Source: SHVO01 sp041905525
Lineage (GTDB): Bacteria > Pseudomonadota > Alphaproteobacteria > Rhodospirillales > Rhodospirillaceae
DNA length: 64,000 nt
Direction: 5' to 3'
NCBI GenBank assembly: GCA_041905525.1
Contig: JAYRKY010000005.1
Span: forward strand, 145,394 to 209,393
The notes beneath the pieces were generated by a model that was given only the letters and a program-made list of their open reading frames with translations, did not search any database and was not told the DNA's origin. Shown one piece after another: positions 50,071 to 58,050 of this stretch. The position numbers were made by a program, and so were the translations under genes. The stretch's first letter is position 1, and each line of letters starts with the position of its first letter.

Positions 50071-50790
50071 TTACGCGTTGACGGCCTTCTTCACGCTCGC
50101 CGCGGCTTCCGCCGCTTCGTTTTCGCGCAGAACGTAGCCGCGGCCCCACACGGTTTCGATATAGCTTTCGCCGCCGGTGGCCGTCGCGAGCTTCTTGCGC
50201 AGCTTGCAAATGAAGACGTCGATGATCTTCAGTTCCGGCTCGTCCATGCCCCCGTACAGGTGGTTCAGGAACTGTTCCTTCGTCAGCGTCGTGCCCTTGC
50301 GGAGCGCGAGCAGTTCGAGAATGCCGTATTCCTTGCCGGTCAGATGGAGCGGCTGGTCGTCGACTTCGGCGGTCCGGGCTTCCAGATTCACCGTCAGACG
50401 GCCCACTTGCACCTTCGGCTGCGCATGACCCTTCGAGCGGCGCACGATGGCTTGGATGCGCGCGATCAGTTCGTCGCGATTGAAGGGTTTGGTCAGATAG
50501 TCGTCGGCGCCGACGCCGAAGCCTTGAACTTTCTTATCGGCTTCCTGCAGGCCCGAAAGGATCAGGACCGGAGTAGCGATCTTCGAGCTGCGGAGCTGAC
50601 GAATGACATCCATGCCGTCCATGTCAGGCAGCATGAGATCCAGGATGATCAGGTCGTAATCGTAAATCTTACCGAGATCGAGACCGTCTTCTCCGAGATC
50701 GGTCGAATCGATGACCCAATCTTCTTTACGGAGCATGGCGGTGATGGCTTGAGCGGTTGAGGGATCATCCTCAACAAGTAGGATACGCAT
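50071..50790 (-). CDS. ctrA: Cell-cycle master response regulator CtrA
   Basis: A 239-residue OmpR-type regulator. The receiver MRILLVEDDPSTAQAITAML with phosphoacceptor Asp51 (LIILDLMLPDMDG) and Lys (YLTKPFNRDEL) is essentially canonical CtrA, and the winged helix includes LNHLYGGMDEPELKIIDVF and VWGRGYVLRE. It controls flagellar and cell-cycle genes by binding TTAA-type boxes. The C-terminus ends Asn-Ala where the Caulobacter degron ends Ala-Ala, which may affect ClpXP turnover. ATG at 50790 is chosen, because the upstream extension is non-family. It is divergent from fliI. Confidence 0.97.
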   Translation of the reverse strand: MRILLVEDDPSTAQAITAMLRKEDWVIDSTDLGEDGLDLGKIYDYDLIILDLMLPDMDGMDVIRQLRSSKIATPVLILSGLQEADKKVQGFGVGADDYLTKPFNRDELIARIQAIVRRSKGHAQPKVQVGRLTVNLEARTAEVDDQPLHLTGKEYGILELLALRKGTTLTKEQFLNHLYGGMDEPELKIIDVFICKLRKKLATATGGESYIETVWGRGYVLRENEAAEAAASVKKAVNA

Positions 50791-51062
50791 GATGTTGTGC
50801 CCCCGAGTAACCCCGCACACTACATTCCGTTAAAGAGATTAACATGGGTTGGTAACCCCTCCTAACGAAACCTTGCCGCGAAATCGGACCTTCTGGCCGT
50901 CCCGAAGCGGTGCAATGTCTTAAGGATTCCTCATTAACCTTTATCAAAGGTTAACGCCATTAACCTTCTCGGTAATTTTTGCCTAGTTTTTTGGGAGTTG
51001 TTAACGAGGCCCCGTCTAGGCTCGCACCAGGCTCAGCAAAGCCGATCCGGGGATCTTCTTAA
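50791..51062. promoter_or_regulatory. TTAA-rich control region between ctrA and fliI
   Basis: A 272-bp gap with at least seven TTAA tetramers, most as TTAAC, against a GC-rich background. Pairs TTAA-N5-TTAAC occur at about 50831 and 50951. A perfect 9-bp inverted repeat TTAACCTTT/AAAGGTTAA spans 50934-50954 with an ATC centre. One GANTC methylation site lies at 50925-50929. CtrA binding to regulate itself and the flagellar genes is the likely role, though the spacing differs from TTAA-N7-TTAA. Confidence 0.75.
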
Positions 51063-52493
51063 GTGTTTAATATTACGACGTTATTGAGCGAACTCGAGCG
51101 TATCCCGACCCATCAGGTGTTCGGCAAGGTGGCCGCCGTACAGGGGCTGCTGATCGAGGTCGCGGGCGTCCAAAACAATCTTTCGGTGGGCGACCGCTGC
51201 AACGTCATCGCGCGCGACGGCCGGAAAGTCATCTGCGAAGTGGTTGGATTCCGCAGCGGACGGGCGCTCGTCATGCCGTTCGGGCCGCTTGAGGGGATCG
51301 GGCTCGGCTGCCGCGCGGAGATCGCCGAGGCGGCGCCCGCGGTGTTCCCTGACGACTCGTGGCTCGGCCGTGTGATCAGCGCGATGGGCAAGCCCATCGA
51401 CGGCCGCGGCCCGCTCGCCGTGGGGCCGGCCGCTTACCCCATCAAAGCTTCCCCGCCGCCGGCGCACGATCGTAAGCGCATCGGCAGCAAGGTCGACCTC
51501 GGGATCCGCGCGCTCAACACCTTCGCCACCAGTTGCCACGGGCAGCGTATGGGGATCTTCGCCGGCTCGGGCGTGGGCAAATCCACCGTGCTCTCGATGA
51601 TGGCGCGTTACACAAACGCCGACGTCACCGTGGTCGGGTTGATCGGCGAACGCTCCCGCGAAGCGCGCGAGTTCATCGAGGACGATCTCGGGCCGGAAGG
51701 TCTGGCGCGTAGCGTCGTCATCGTTGCGACATCCGATGAACCGCCGCTCACACGCCGGCAGGCGGCTTATCTCACCATGGCAGTCGCCGAATATTTTCGC
51801 GATCAGGGCAAGAACGTGCTGTGCCTGATGGACTCGGTCACGCGCTTCGCCATGGCGCAGCGCGAGATCAGTTTGTCCGCGGGCGAGCCGCCGGCGACGA
51901 AAGGCTATACGCCCACCGTCTTCGCCGAGCTGCCGAAGCTTCTCGAGCGCGCAGGACCCGGCCGCCGCAAGAGCGGCAACATCACGGGTCTATTCACCGT
52001 GCTCGTCGAGGGGGACGATCACAACGAACCTATCTCGGACGCCGTGCGCGGGATTCTCGATGGTCACATCGTGCTTGAACGCCAGATCGCGGAGCGCGGC
52101 CGATATCCGGCCATGAACATTCTCAAGTCGATCTCCCGTACCATGCCCGGCTGCAATACCGAGGAACAGAACGCGCTCATCCGCCGCGCGCGTAAACTGA
52201 TCTCCTCCTACGAGGACATGGCCGAACTGATCCGCCTCGGCGCGTATCGCAAAGGCTCCAATCCCGAGGTTGACGAAGCAATCTTCTATTACCCGCGCAT
52301 CGAGGAATTCCTCCGGCAGGGCAAAGAAGATCACACCGATCTCGAGACCTGCTACCGGCTGCTCGCCGAAGCGATCAAACCGCAGACCGCGGCGCCGCTC
52401 GAAGCTTCGGGTGAAGCTGCGCCCATGCGCGCGGCGCCTCCCGCCGCGCCCCAACGTCCGGTCGGCGTCCGCGTGCGTCCGCCTGTGCGATGA
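51063..52493 (+). CDS. fliI: Flagellum-specific ATPase FliI
   Basis: A 476-residue ATPase energising flagellar type III export. The start is GTG (MFNITTLLSEL). Walker A is GSGVGKST (168-175), GLIGERSREAREF and Walker B LCLMDSVTRFAMAQRE follow, and GPGRRKSGNITGLFTVLVEGDDHNEP is specific to FliI/SctN. The C-terminal 35 residues are a Pro/Ala-rich extension. It precedes fliJ by 8 bp and is probably driven from the TTAA-rich region. Confidence 0.96.
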   Translation: MFNITTLLSELERIPTHQVFGKVAAVQGLLIEVAGVQNNLSVGDRCNVIARDGRKVICEVVGFRSGRALVMPFGPLEGIGLGCRAEIAEAAPAVFPDDSWLGRVISAMGKPIDGRGPLAVGPAAYPIKASPPPAHDRKRIGSKVDLGIRALNTFATSCHGQRMGIFAGSGVGKSTVLSMMARYTNADVTVVGLIGERSREAREFIEDDLGPEGLARSVVIVATSDEPPLTRRQAAYLTMAVAEYFRDQGKNVLCLMDSVTRFAMAQREISLSAGEPPATKGYTPTVFAELPKLLERAGPGRRKSGNITGLFTVLVEGDDHNEPISDAVRGILDGHIVLERQIAERGRYPAMNILKSISRTMPGCNTEEQNALIRRARKLISSYEDMAELIRLGAYRKGSNPEVDEAIFYYPRIEEFLRQGKEDHTDLETCYRLLAEAIKPQTAAPLEASGEAAPMRAAPPAAPQRPVGVRVRPPVR

Positions 52494-52501
52494 GCCTCTA
52501 A

Positions 52502-52939
52502 ATGGCCAAGAAGGACCTCCATAACCTTATCCGCCTGCGGAAATGGGATGTCGACGAGAAGCGGCGAAATCTCGCGACGCTGTTGCGTCATGAGGAGGCT
52601 GTGATCGAGCGCCAAAACGCGCTGGAAGCCGAAATCCAGAGTGAGGTCGCCTTCGCGGCGAACGCACCAGTGGAGCTTCGCGGCACTTTGCCCGGCTATC
52701 TCGCGCTCAGCGACGAGAAACGGGAGCGACTTGCCCAGGCCCTGCGCGATGTTCAAAAGCGCGTCGCGCATGCGCAGGACGAACTCGCCGAAGCCTACCG
52801 GCGATCCAAAACCCTCGAGGTGACGCAAGCCAACCGCGACAGAGAGGAGGCGCTCGAAGCGGCGCGCAAGGACGAGCAGGATCTGAATGAGATCGGGCTG
52901 AACCTCTTCCGCCGCCGTACGACGGCAGGAAACGTCTAA
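52502..52939 (+). CDS. fliJ: Flagellar export protein FliJ
   Basis: A 145-residue antiparallel coiled-coil protein, almost entirely helical and charged (LIRLRKWDVDEKRRNLATLL, REEALEAARKDEQDLNEIG). Size, composition and position directly after fliI identify it as the FliJ stalk subunit of the export ATPase, although the family is weakly conserved in sequence. It ends 12 bp before the convergent DnaJ-domain gene. Confidence 0.88.
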   Translation: MAKKDLHNLIRLRKWDVDEKRRNLATLLRHEEAVIERQNALEAEIQSEVAFAANAPVELRGTLPGYLALSDEKRERLAQALRDVQKRVAHAQDELAEAYRRSKTLEVTQANRDREEALEAARKDEQDLNEIGLNLFRRRTTAGNV

Positions 52940-52951
52940 CGGCTCGGGCCT

Positions 52952-54196
52952 TTAATTTTTGACGGGCGTCGGCGCGCCGAAGGCGCCGATGTCATTCATC
53001 GCGTCCAGCGGGACGTCCGGCGTCAGCTCGTCGACGCTCATGAAGCCCGCGGTGCCGTCTGCGGTTACAACGCGAACCCAGCGCCCGTCGGGCGCGGTCT
53101 CCGTCGCCAGCACCAGCGTGCCCGTCTTCAACATCGCTTCCATCTGGTAGTTCGTTCCGGGTCCGGTGCGTACGGAGGCGCTGTCCTTGGTCACGCTATA
53201 GACGCGACCGATGACGCTCTCGGTCTTCTCGACGGGAGCGCGCGCCGGCGCGGTCAAGGACGCGTAGAATTCCCGCGCCATGGTCGTCAACGGCGCGGGC
53301 GCGGAGTAAACGGCGAATGTGCTCAGTCCGCCGACGATGATGGCGAGCGGCAGCACCTGGACCATCGGCGCCCATCCCGGCTTTGCCCATCGATCCTTGA
53401 TGGCGCGCGTGGCGCCGCCGACCGACGTCGCGAACGGTGCAAGGAATTGTTCCACGTCGCCGCGCAGACTCGTCGCCTTCGCAAAGCCAAGCGCCTGCTC
53501 TCCGGCGCTGCGCGCGAGTTCCATTTCACCGCGGGCGCGGAAGGCCTTCGCCTGACGCAAGAGGAGACGCGCGTTCCGATCCGCGGGCTTGCGGCCGCCG
53601 CGCACGTTATTGGCGATCGCCTTGATGGTTTCACGCGGGCCCATGGGCCAAGCCCACCAGCCCGCGATCCAGGTCAGCAGCGATGCGCGGATGGCCGCGC
53701 GGTCGGCGCAACTACGGCAAAAAACGCCGGCGACCGATTGCTTTTGGACTTTCTTCAGCCGGCCCCACACCTGATCGAATACGACGTAGCGGGGCTGCGC
53801 CGTGATCTTTCCACATTGGCAGAGCGTGGGCTCCTCGACGGCCGCGGCCTTTGCGGGGGTGGAATGGGGGCTCGCTTTGGGCGGCTCCCCGCGCTCGGCC
53901 TTCGGTGGCGCTTTGGCTTTTGGTTTCGCCTCAGCCTTGGGCTCGGCGCTCGGCTTAGGTTTTTGGGCTGACTTCCAAGGGCGGTCGTAGGCCGCGCGTG
54001 CCTCCGGGTCGCTCAGCGTCTCATAGGCCTCATGAAGGCGGTGGAACTGCTTGGCCGCAATCGGCGACGGGTTGAAGTCGGGATGAAGCCGCTTCGCCTT
54101 GTTGCGAAAGGCTGACTTGATGGCGTCCGCGTCCGCGTCCTCGGCAATGCCGAGCGCGACATAGTATCCCTTGGGATCGCGGGTCAGGTTGGTCAT
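52952..54196 (-). CDS. Membrane-anchored DnaJ-domain protein with SH3 tail
   Basis: A 414-residue protein. Residues about 8-75 are a J-domain (YYVALGIAEDADADAIKSAFRNKAKRLHPDFN, with HPD present). A low-complexity Lys/Ala/Pro segment follows, then a probable zinc site CQCG...CRSC (about 137-172) and a helical TPR-like region. A membrane helix lies near 285 (VQVLPLAIIVGGLSTFAVY). The C-terminus (about 330-400) is a bacterial SH3 domain (SASVRTGPGTNYQMEAML). The mix suggests an envelope-linked co-chaperone, but substrate is unknown. It is on the strand of the flagellar genes. Confidence 0.85.
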   Translation of the reverse strand: MTNLTRDPKGYYVALGIAEDADADAIKSAFRNKAKRLHPDFNPSPIAAKQFHRLHEAYETLSDPEARAAYDRPWKSAQKPKPSAEPKAEAKPKAKAPPKAERGEPPKASPHSTPAKAAAVEEPTLCQCGKITAQPRYVVFDQVWGRLKKVQKQSVAGVFCRSCADRAAIRASLLTWIAGWWAWPMGPRETIKAIANNVRGGRKPADRNARLLLRQAKAFRARGEMELARSAGEQALGFAKATSLRGDVEQFLAPFATSVGGATRAIKDRWAKPGWAPMVQVLPLAIIVGGLSTFAVYSAPAPLTTMAREFYASLTAPARAPVEKTESVIGRVYSVTKDSASVRTGPGTNYQMEAMLKTGTLVLATETAPDGRWVRVVTADGTAGFMSVDELTPDVPLDAMNDIGAFGAPTPVKN

Positions 54197-54256
54197 CAGG
54201 CCCGTTTGCCAAAAACCTGGAAAGAAGCCGTTAAGAGTTCGCCCACAAGGCGAATT

Positions 54257-56071
54257 TTAGGCCCACAGGCCGCCTTTATCAGCCGGATTCCCGGCTTTCA
54301 GGGGATCGGCGAACTTTTTTGTCACCTGAAAGGTAAGCCCCCCGGCCAGGCCCATCGCGCCGTTACTGGCGGTAAAGAGTCCGATGAGATCCCGGCGCAT
54401 ATCCTCCGGCAGCGCTTCTTTCGTGCGAAGAACCATATCGAAAGTCTTCGCTGGCGCTTTGAACATGCCGTCCAGTTGCATCGGCCCGAGGCGCGAGAGA
54501 TTCAAGTCGATGAGAAATCGCGTGCCGCCCCCCTTTTTGCCGCCGCCCGCGCCGTCCGCATCGCTGTCGCCTTCGCGCCGTGTGATCAGCGCGATCCGGT
54601 CGATTTGGCCGCCCGCATTCCACGGGATGGGAATGGCGCGCCACTCCGCGCCGCCGTCGCGCGCGCGCGCCGATAGCTCGCTCACCTCTCCCGACAGAGT
54701 CGCGGCAAGATGTGCGCCGCGCGGACCTGCTTTCTCCAACGCGCGAAGTGTGGTGTCGCCGGGCCACTGCCGTGCGTCACCGGTGCGCATGGATTGCACG
54801 AATGAAATGATCGCGGCTGCCGTGCGCGGGCCGCCATCGGGAATGACCTGGGAGAGTTGCTGCGCCGCGATCGGATCGGTCCGCTGAAGCACCGCGAGGG
54901 ACTCGCTGAGGGTGGCCCAGCCTGTATACGCGCCCGGCGGCCCCGACATCGGGGCGGTGGCCGCGGGCTGCGCTAAGGTCACCGCGAGATCGGCCGCGCG
55001 CGGCGGTGTGGCGGACATCACCTCAAACACCAGCTTTGTCCCAACCGGCAAATTGGCGCGCACGTTCAGCTGCACCTGGCGGTCCTCGATCTCCACCGTC
55101 GGGATCGCGTCCGGCGCGGCGACGACTGTTCCCGTCACTGTGGCGAGAGGCGGACTCGGTTGCACGAGAACTGGAGGCGTCGGGAAGGGGCGCGGCTGCG
55201 CCGCGGCGAAAACAAGTCCGGGCTGCGGCGGCGGTGATGCGAGGATGCTTCCAGCTGGCGCGGGCGCCATCGGCGGCGGAAGCGGAGCAGCCGCAGTTGA
55301 TTGCGCTTGAGGTACCGCAGGTTGGACATTGGCGACGGGCGGAGCGCTCACGGCGGGCGCGCCCGGCAATTGCACACTTACGATCTTGAGCGAGAGTTCA
55401 CTCCCGCTCCCCAAGGGAAGAGTCGCAAGCGTCGGCGGTGGAGGCGCCTGCGGAGAAGAGGGCGCAGCGTTAGCGGGAGCTGTGGGAGTTTGTGCCGGCG
55501 GCGACGGCCCGGTGGGACTTTGCTCCGGCACAGGGGCCTGGGTGATGATCGCCGAGATCGTTCCCGCCTGCACAAAAGGCGCTGGACCGCTGGGCATCCA
55601 AGTCGCCCCGAGCGGCAACGGTTGGGGACCCGGAAGAATTTGTGTTTGTGGTTGTGGGGCAGCGACTGCTGGCGTTGCCGCCGGCGTCGGAGCGCGGGTT
55701 TGCGCCAGATATTGCGCCGTGGCGCTTCCGTCGACCGTGGTGATCTTCACGGTCACCTGCTGCGGCGTCGCGCGCACGATTTCCAGATCGACCTGCGCTC
55801 TCTCGGGCAGCGCGATTGGCAGGCGCGCCGCGATGTCGCCGAGGGAAGTGTGGAGGATCGCGGCCGGCTGCGCGGGCGTTGCAGGACCTGGGGGAGGGGA
55901 CACACCAGGCGCGCTTGCGGCCGGCGCCGGCAGAACGACCGCTTCGATCGTGGTGCCGACGGGAAGGGCCGCGATGGCGGCCGGCGGTTGAGGAATAACG
56001 ATGGTGGGCGCGGCCGCGGCTGCCGCGAGCACTTGCGGCAACGCGACATTGGGCGGCGGGACGGTCGTCAT
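54257..56071 (-). CDS. FliK-like Pro/Ala-rich flagellar protein
   Basis: A 604-residue protein. The ATG at 56071 (MTTVPPPNVALPQVL) follows flhG by 13 bp. The first 400 residues are a long Pro/Ala/Gln-rich, probably disordered region with a few beta segments. The last 150 or so include FLIDLNLSRLGPMQLDGMFKAP, reminiscent of the LSLLGPM... strand of the FliK C-terminal hook-length domain. Position beside flhG, flhF and flhA supports a hook-length or ruler role. The assignment is inference and sequence similarity is weak. Confidence 0.7.
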   Translation of the reverse strand: MTTVPPPNVALPQVLAAAAAAPTIVIPQPPAAIAALPVGTTIEAVVLPAPAASAPGVSPPPGPATPAQPAAILHTSLGDIAARLPIALPERAQVDLEIVRATPQQVTVKITTVDGSATAQYLAQTRAPTPAATPAVAAPQPQTQILPGPQPLPLGATWMPSGPAPFVQAGTISAIITQAPVPEQSPTGPSPPAQTPTAPANAAPSSPQAPPPPTLATLPLGSGSELSLKIVSVQLPGAPAVSAPPVANVQPAVPQAQSTAAAPLPPPMAPAPAGSILASPPPQPGLVFAAAQPRPFPTPPVLVQPSPPLATVTGTVVAAPDAIPTVEIEDRQVQLNVRANLPVGTKLVFEVMSATPPRAADLAVTLAQPAATAPMSGPPGAYTGWATLSESLAVLQRTDPIAAQQLSQVIPDGGPRTAAAIISFVQSMRTGDARQWPGDTTLRALEKAGPRGAHLAATLSGEVSELSARARDGGAEWRAIPIPWNAGGQIDRIALITRREGDSDADGAGGGKKGGGTRFLIDLNLSRLGPMQLDGMFKAPAKTFDMVLRTKEALPEDMRRDLIGLFTASNGAMGLAGGLTFQVTKKFADPLKAGNPADKGGLWA

Positions 56072-56084
56072 GGCCGCCCGCGGA

Positions 56085-56930
56085 TTAAGTGGCGAGCAGA
56101 CGCTCGGCGATGGCTTCCACATCCATGGCAGCCTCGGACGACGGCGAGCGGATCAAGATCGGGGTTTGATTGCGGATGCACTCGCGCACGCGCGCGTCGC
56201 GGCGGATGATCCCCGCCAGCGGGGGCGAGATTTTCAAAAAACCCTGGCACGCCTTGAACAGGGTTTGATAGGTGCGCTCGCCTTCCCGGGTCGAGTTCGA
56301 AGCATTCACAACGATGCGAATGTCGGTCTGGGGCCGTTCCATCGCCGTAATCTTGATGAAGGCATAAGCGTCGGTCAGCGACGTCGGCTCGTCCGAGGTC
56401 ACGACTAAGATCGTATCGGCGGCTTTGGCCAATTGCCGCACCGATTTTTCGACGCCTGCGCCAAGGTCGAGCACGATGCGGTCGTAACGTCCCGCGAGGA
56501 GGGCGAGGTCTTCGCCCATGATCTGAAGGCGCGAGAGCGGAATGTTCGCGAGGGAGCCCGAACCTGATCGTCCGGCGATCACGTCGAAGCCGCCCGGCTC
56601 GTACTGCATGGCCGCTTGATTGAGCGACAGCTTTCCGGCCACGACACTGCCGAGGTCGTATTGCGGCATGAGGCCGAGTTGAATGTCGATATTGGCAAGC
56701 CCGAGATCGCCGTCGAACAGCAAGGCTTTCTGTCCGCGCCGGGCCAGCGCATGCGTGAGCGTGATGGAGAAGAATGTCTTGCCCACGCCACCTTTGCCGG
56801 AGGCGACCGCCATCAGCTTCCCGCGCTTGGCCGATACCGCCGGGCGGCCCGCCAGGCGCGGACCCCCGCTGGTCTGACCGGCGGGCGCAGGACCCAGCGA
56901 ACGCGTGCCGGGTGGAACAGTCGTCGTCAT
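56085..56930 (-). CDS. flhG: Flagellar number regulator FlhG (MinD/ParA ATPase)
   Basis: A 281-residue P-loop ATPase. The deviant Walker A is GKGGVGKT (45-52), with LLFDGDLGLANIDIQLG (about 69-85) and DRIVLDLGAG (about 150). It opposes FlhF to limit flagellar number and place flagella at a pole. The N-terminus contains a short Gly/Pro-rich leader, and a DQAxxLR-type activation motif is not obvious. Its start overlaps the flhF stop by four bases, and FliK-like follows. Confidence 0.92.
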   Translation of the reverse strand: MTTTVPPGTRSLGPAPAGQTSGGPRLAGRPAVSAKRGKLMAVASGKGGVGKTFFSITLTHALARRGQKALLFDGDLGLANIDIQLGLMPQYDLGSVVAGKLSLNQAAMQYEPGGFDVIAGRSGSGSLANIPLSRLQIMGEDLALLAGRYDRIVLDLGAGVEKSVRQLAKAADTILVVTSDEPTSLTDAYAFIKITAMERPQTDIRIVVNASNSTREGERTYQTLFKACQGFLKISPPLAGIIRRDARVRECIRNQTPILIRSPSSEAAMDVEAIAERLLAT

Positions 56931-57952
56931 CTCTTAACCTCTGAACGGATACCGGTGGGGCGCAGCACTTGCGCGGGCGGCTCTTCCACACGCGGCTGTA
57001 ATTCTTCTTCGGGCGGCAATATAAGGCGCGCCATGGAGACAGGATTGACCGCGCACAAACCGGTGGCGACGTGCGGGTTCAAACTGACTTCGCTGAACAT
57101 GAGCTGTCCGCCGTCGGCCGCCGCAAGGATTGCGCCAAGGCGCCGTGTCATATCCAGACGTGTAGCCAGCAGGCGCGTGGCGCCCGAGGCGCCGAAAGCC
57201 TCGCCGATGTCGGCGGCTTCCTGGGCGTCGCCGCCCGCCGCAAGGACCAGGATGGGCTCCACATCGGCGGCGTTCACGAGATTCCGCAGATAGTCCATGT
57301 CGTGCTGGCTGAAGGGATTGAGGCCGGGGCTGTCGATGAACACCAGATCGTAGCGGTTCATCATTTCATTTACGGCAAGACCCAGCTGATCCGGTCCGCG
57401 CACCTGGCGCAGCTCGACTTCAAGGATACTGGTGAAGGCCTGCAACTGTTCGATGGCGCCCGCGCGAATGGTGTCGGCGGTGATCACGCCGACGGGCCGG
57501 CCGGCGAGGCGCGCGCGTGCGGCCAGTTTTGAGCATGTGATTGTCTTGCCGGATCCCGGGGGTCCCACCAGCATGAAGGGGCGGGGCGACTTGCGCTCCG
57601 GCAGCGGCGCGAAGTCGAAGTGGTCTTCGAGAGCGGTGGCGCAGGCCATGGTCGGCGAGCCCACTTCCACGGCCATCGCGGCCTGGACCATCTTCTCCAC
57701 AAGCCGCGCGGGCACACCGTGGTACTCGAGCGCCTCGCGCACCTTCTCGGCGAATGGCGTTGTGTTGCGGCCTGAGAGCGCGCTGGCGATGGCGTCATCG
57801 TCGGCCGGGTCTTCGAGCGCGGCGGTAATGCGCACGCCTTGGCCGTCGGAGGACCGCTGGGTCGAGACGATGATGGCATCGTCCCCCAGTTCCTCGCGAA
57901 CCATGCGCATGGCTTCCGCCATGGTCGGCGCATTATACGACTTAAGCCGCAT
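56927..57952 (-). CDS. flhF: Flagellar biosynthesis GTPase FlhF
   Basis: A 341-residue SRP-type GTPase that sets the polar site of the flagellum. MRLKSYNAPTMAEAMRMVREELGDDAIIVST is the typical start, chosen at the ATG at 57952. The G1 loop is GPPGSGKT (130-137), with DTIRAGAIEQLQAF and FIDSPGLNPF (G3). It is somewhat shorter than gammaproteobacterial FlhF. It overlaps flhG by four bases and lies 98 bp after flhA. Confidence 0.93.
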   Translation of the reverse strand: MRLKSYNAPTMAEAMRMVREELGDDAIIVSTQRSSDGQGVRITAALEDPADDDAIASALSGRNTTPFAEKVREALEYHGVPARLVEKMVQAAMAVEVGSPTMACATALEDHFDFAPLPERKSPRPFMLVGPPGSGKTITCSKLAARARLAGRPVGVITADTIRAGAIEQLQAFTSILEVELRQVRGPDQLGLAVNEMMNRYDLVFIDSPGLNPFSQHDMDYLRNLVNAADVEPILVLAAGGDAQEAADIGEAFGASGATRLLATRLDMTRRLGAILAAADGGQLMFSEVSLNPHVATGLCAVNPVSMARLILPPEEELQPRVEEPPAQVLRPTGIRSEVKR

Positions 57953-58050
57953 CCAATCCCCGCACCGGAGCCACACCGCGTCCGGCGTGTCCGGCCCCTA
58001 TCGCTCTACAGTCTCCAGCGCCTGCGCACTTCAAACGCGGGCTCCGGCGG

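Noticed and set aside
50831..50964. Canonical CtrA boxes TTAA-N7-TTAA
   Set aside because: The paired motifs have a 5-base gap, so I report them as variant candidates and not as consensus boxes.
55301..56209. A 302-codon open frame on the plus strand
   Set aside because: It is antisense to the Pro/Ala-rich FliK-like gene and extremely Arg-rich, as expected from a complementary GC-rich frame.
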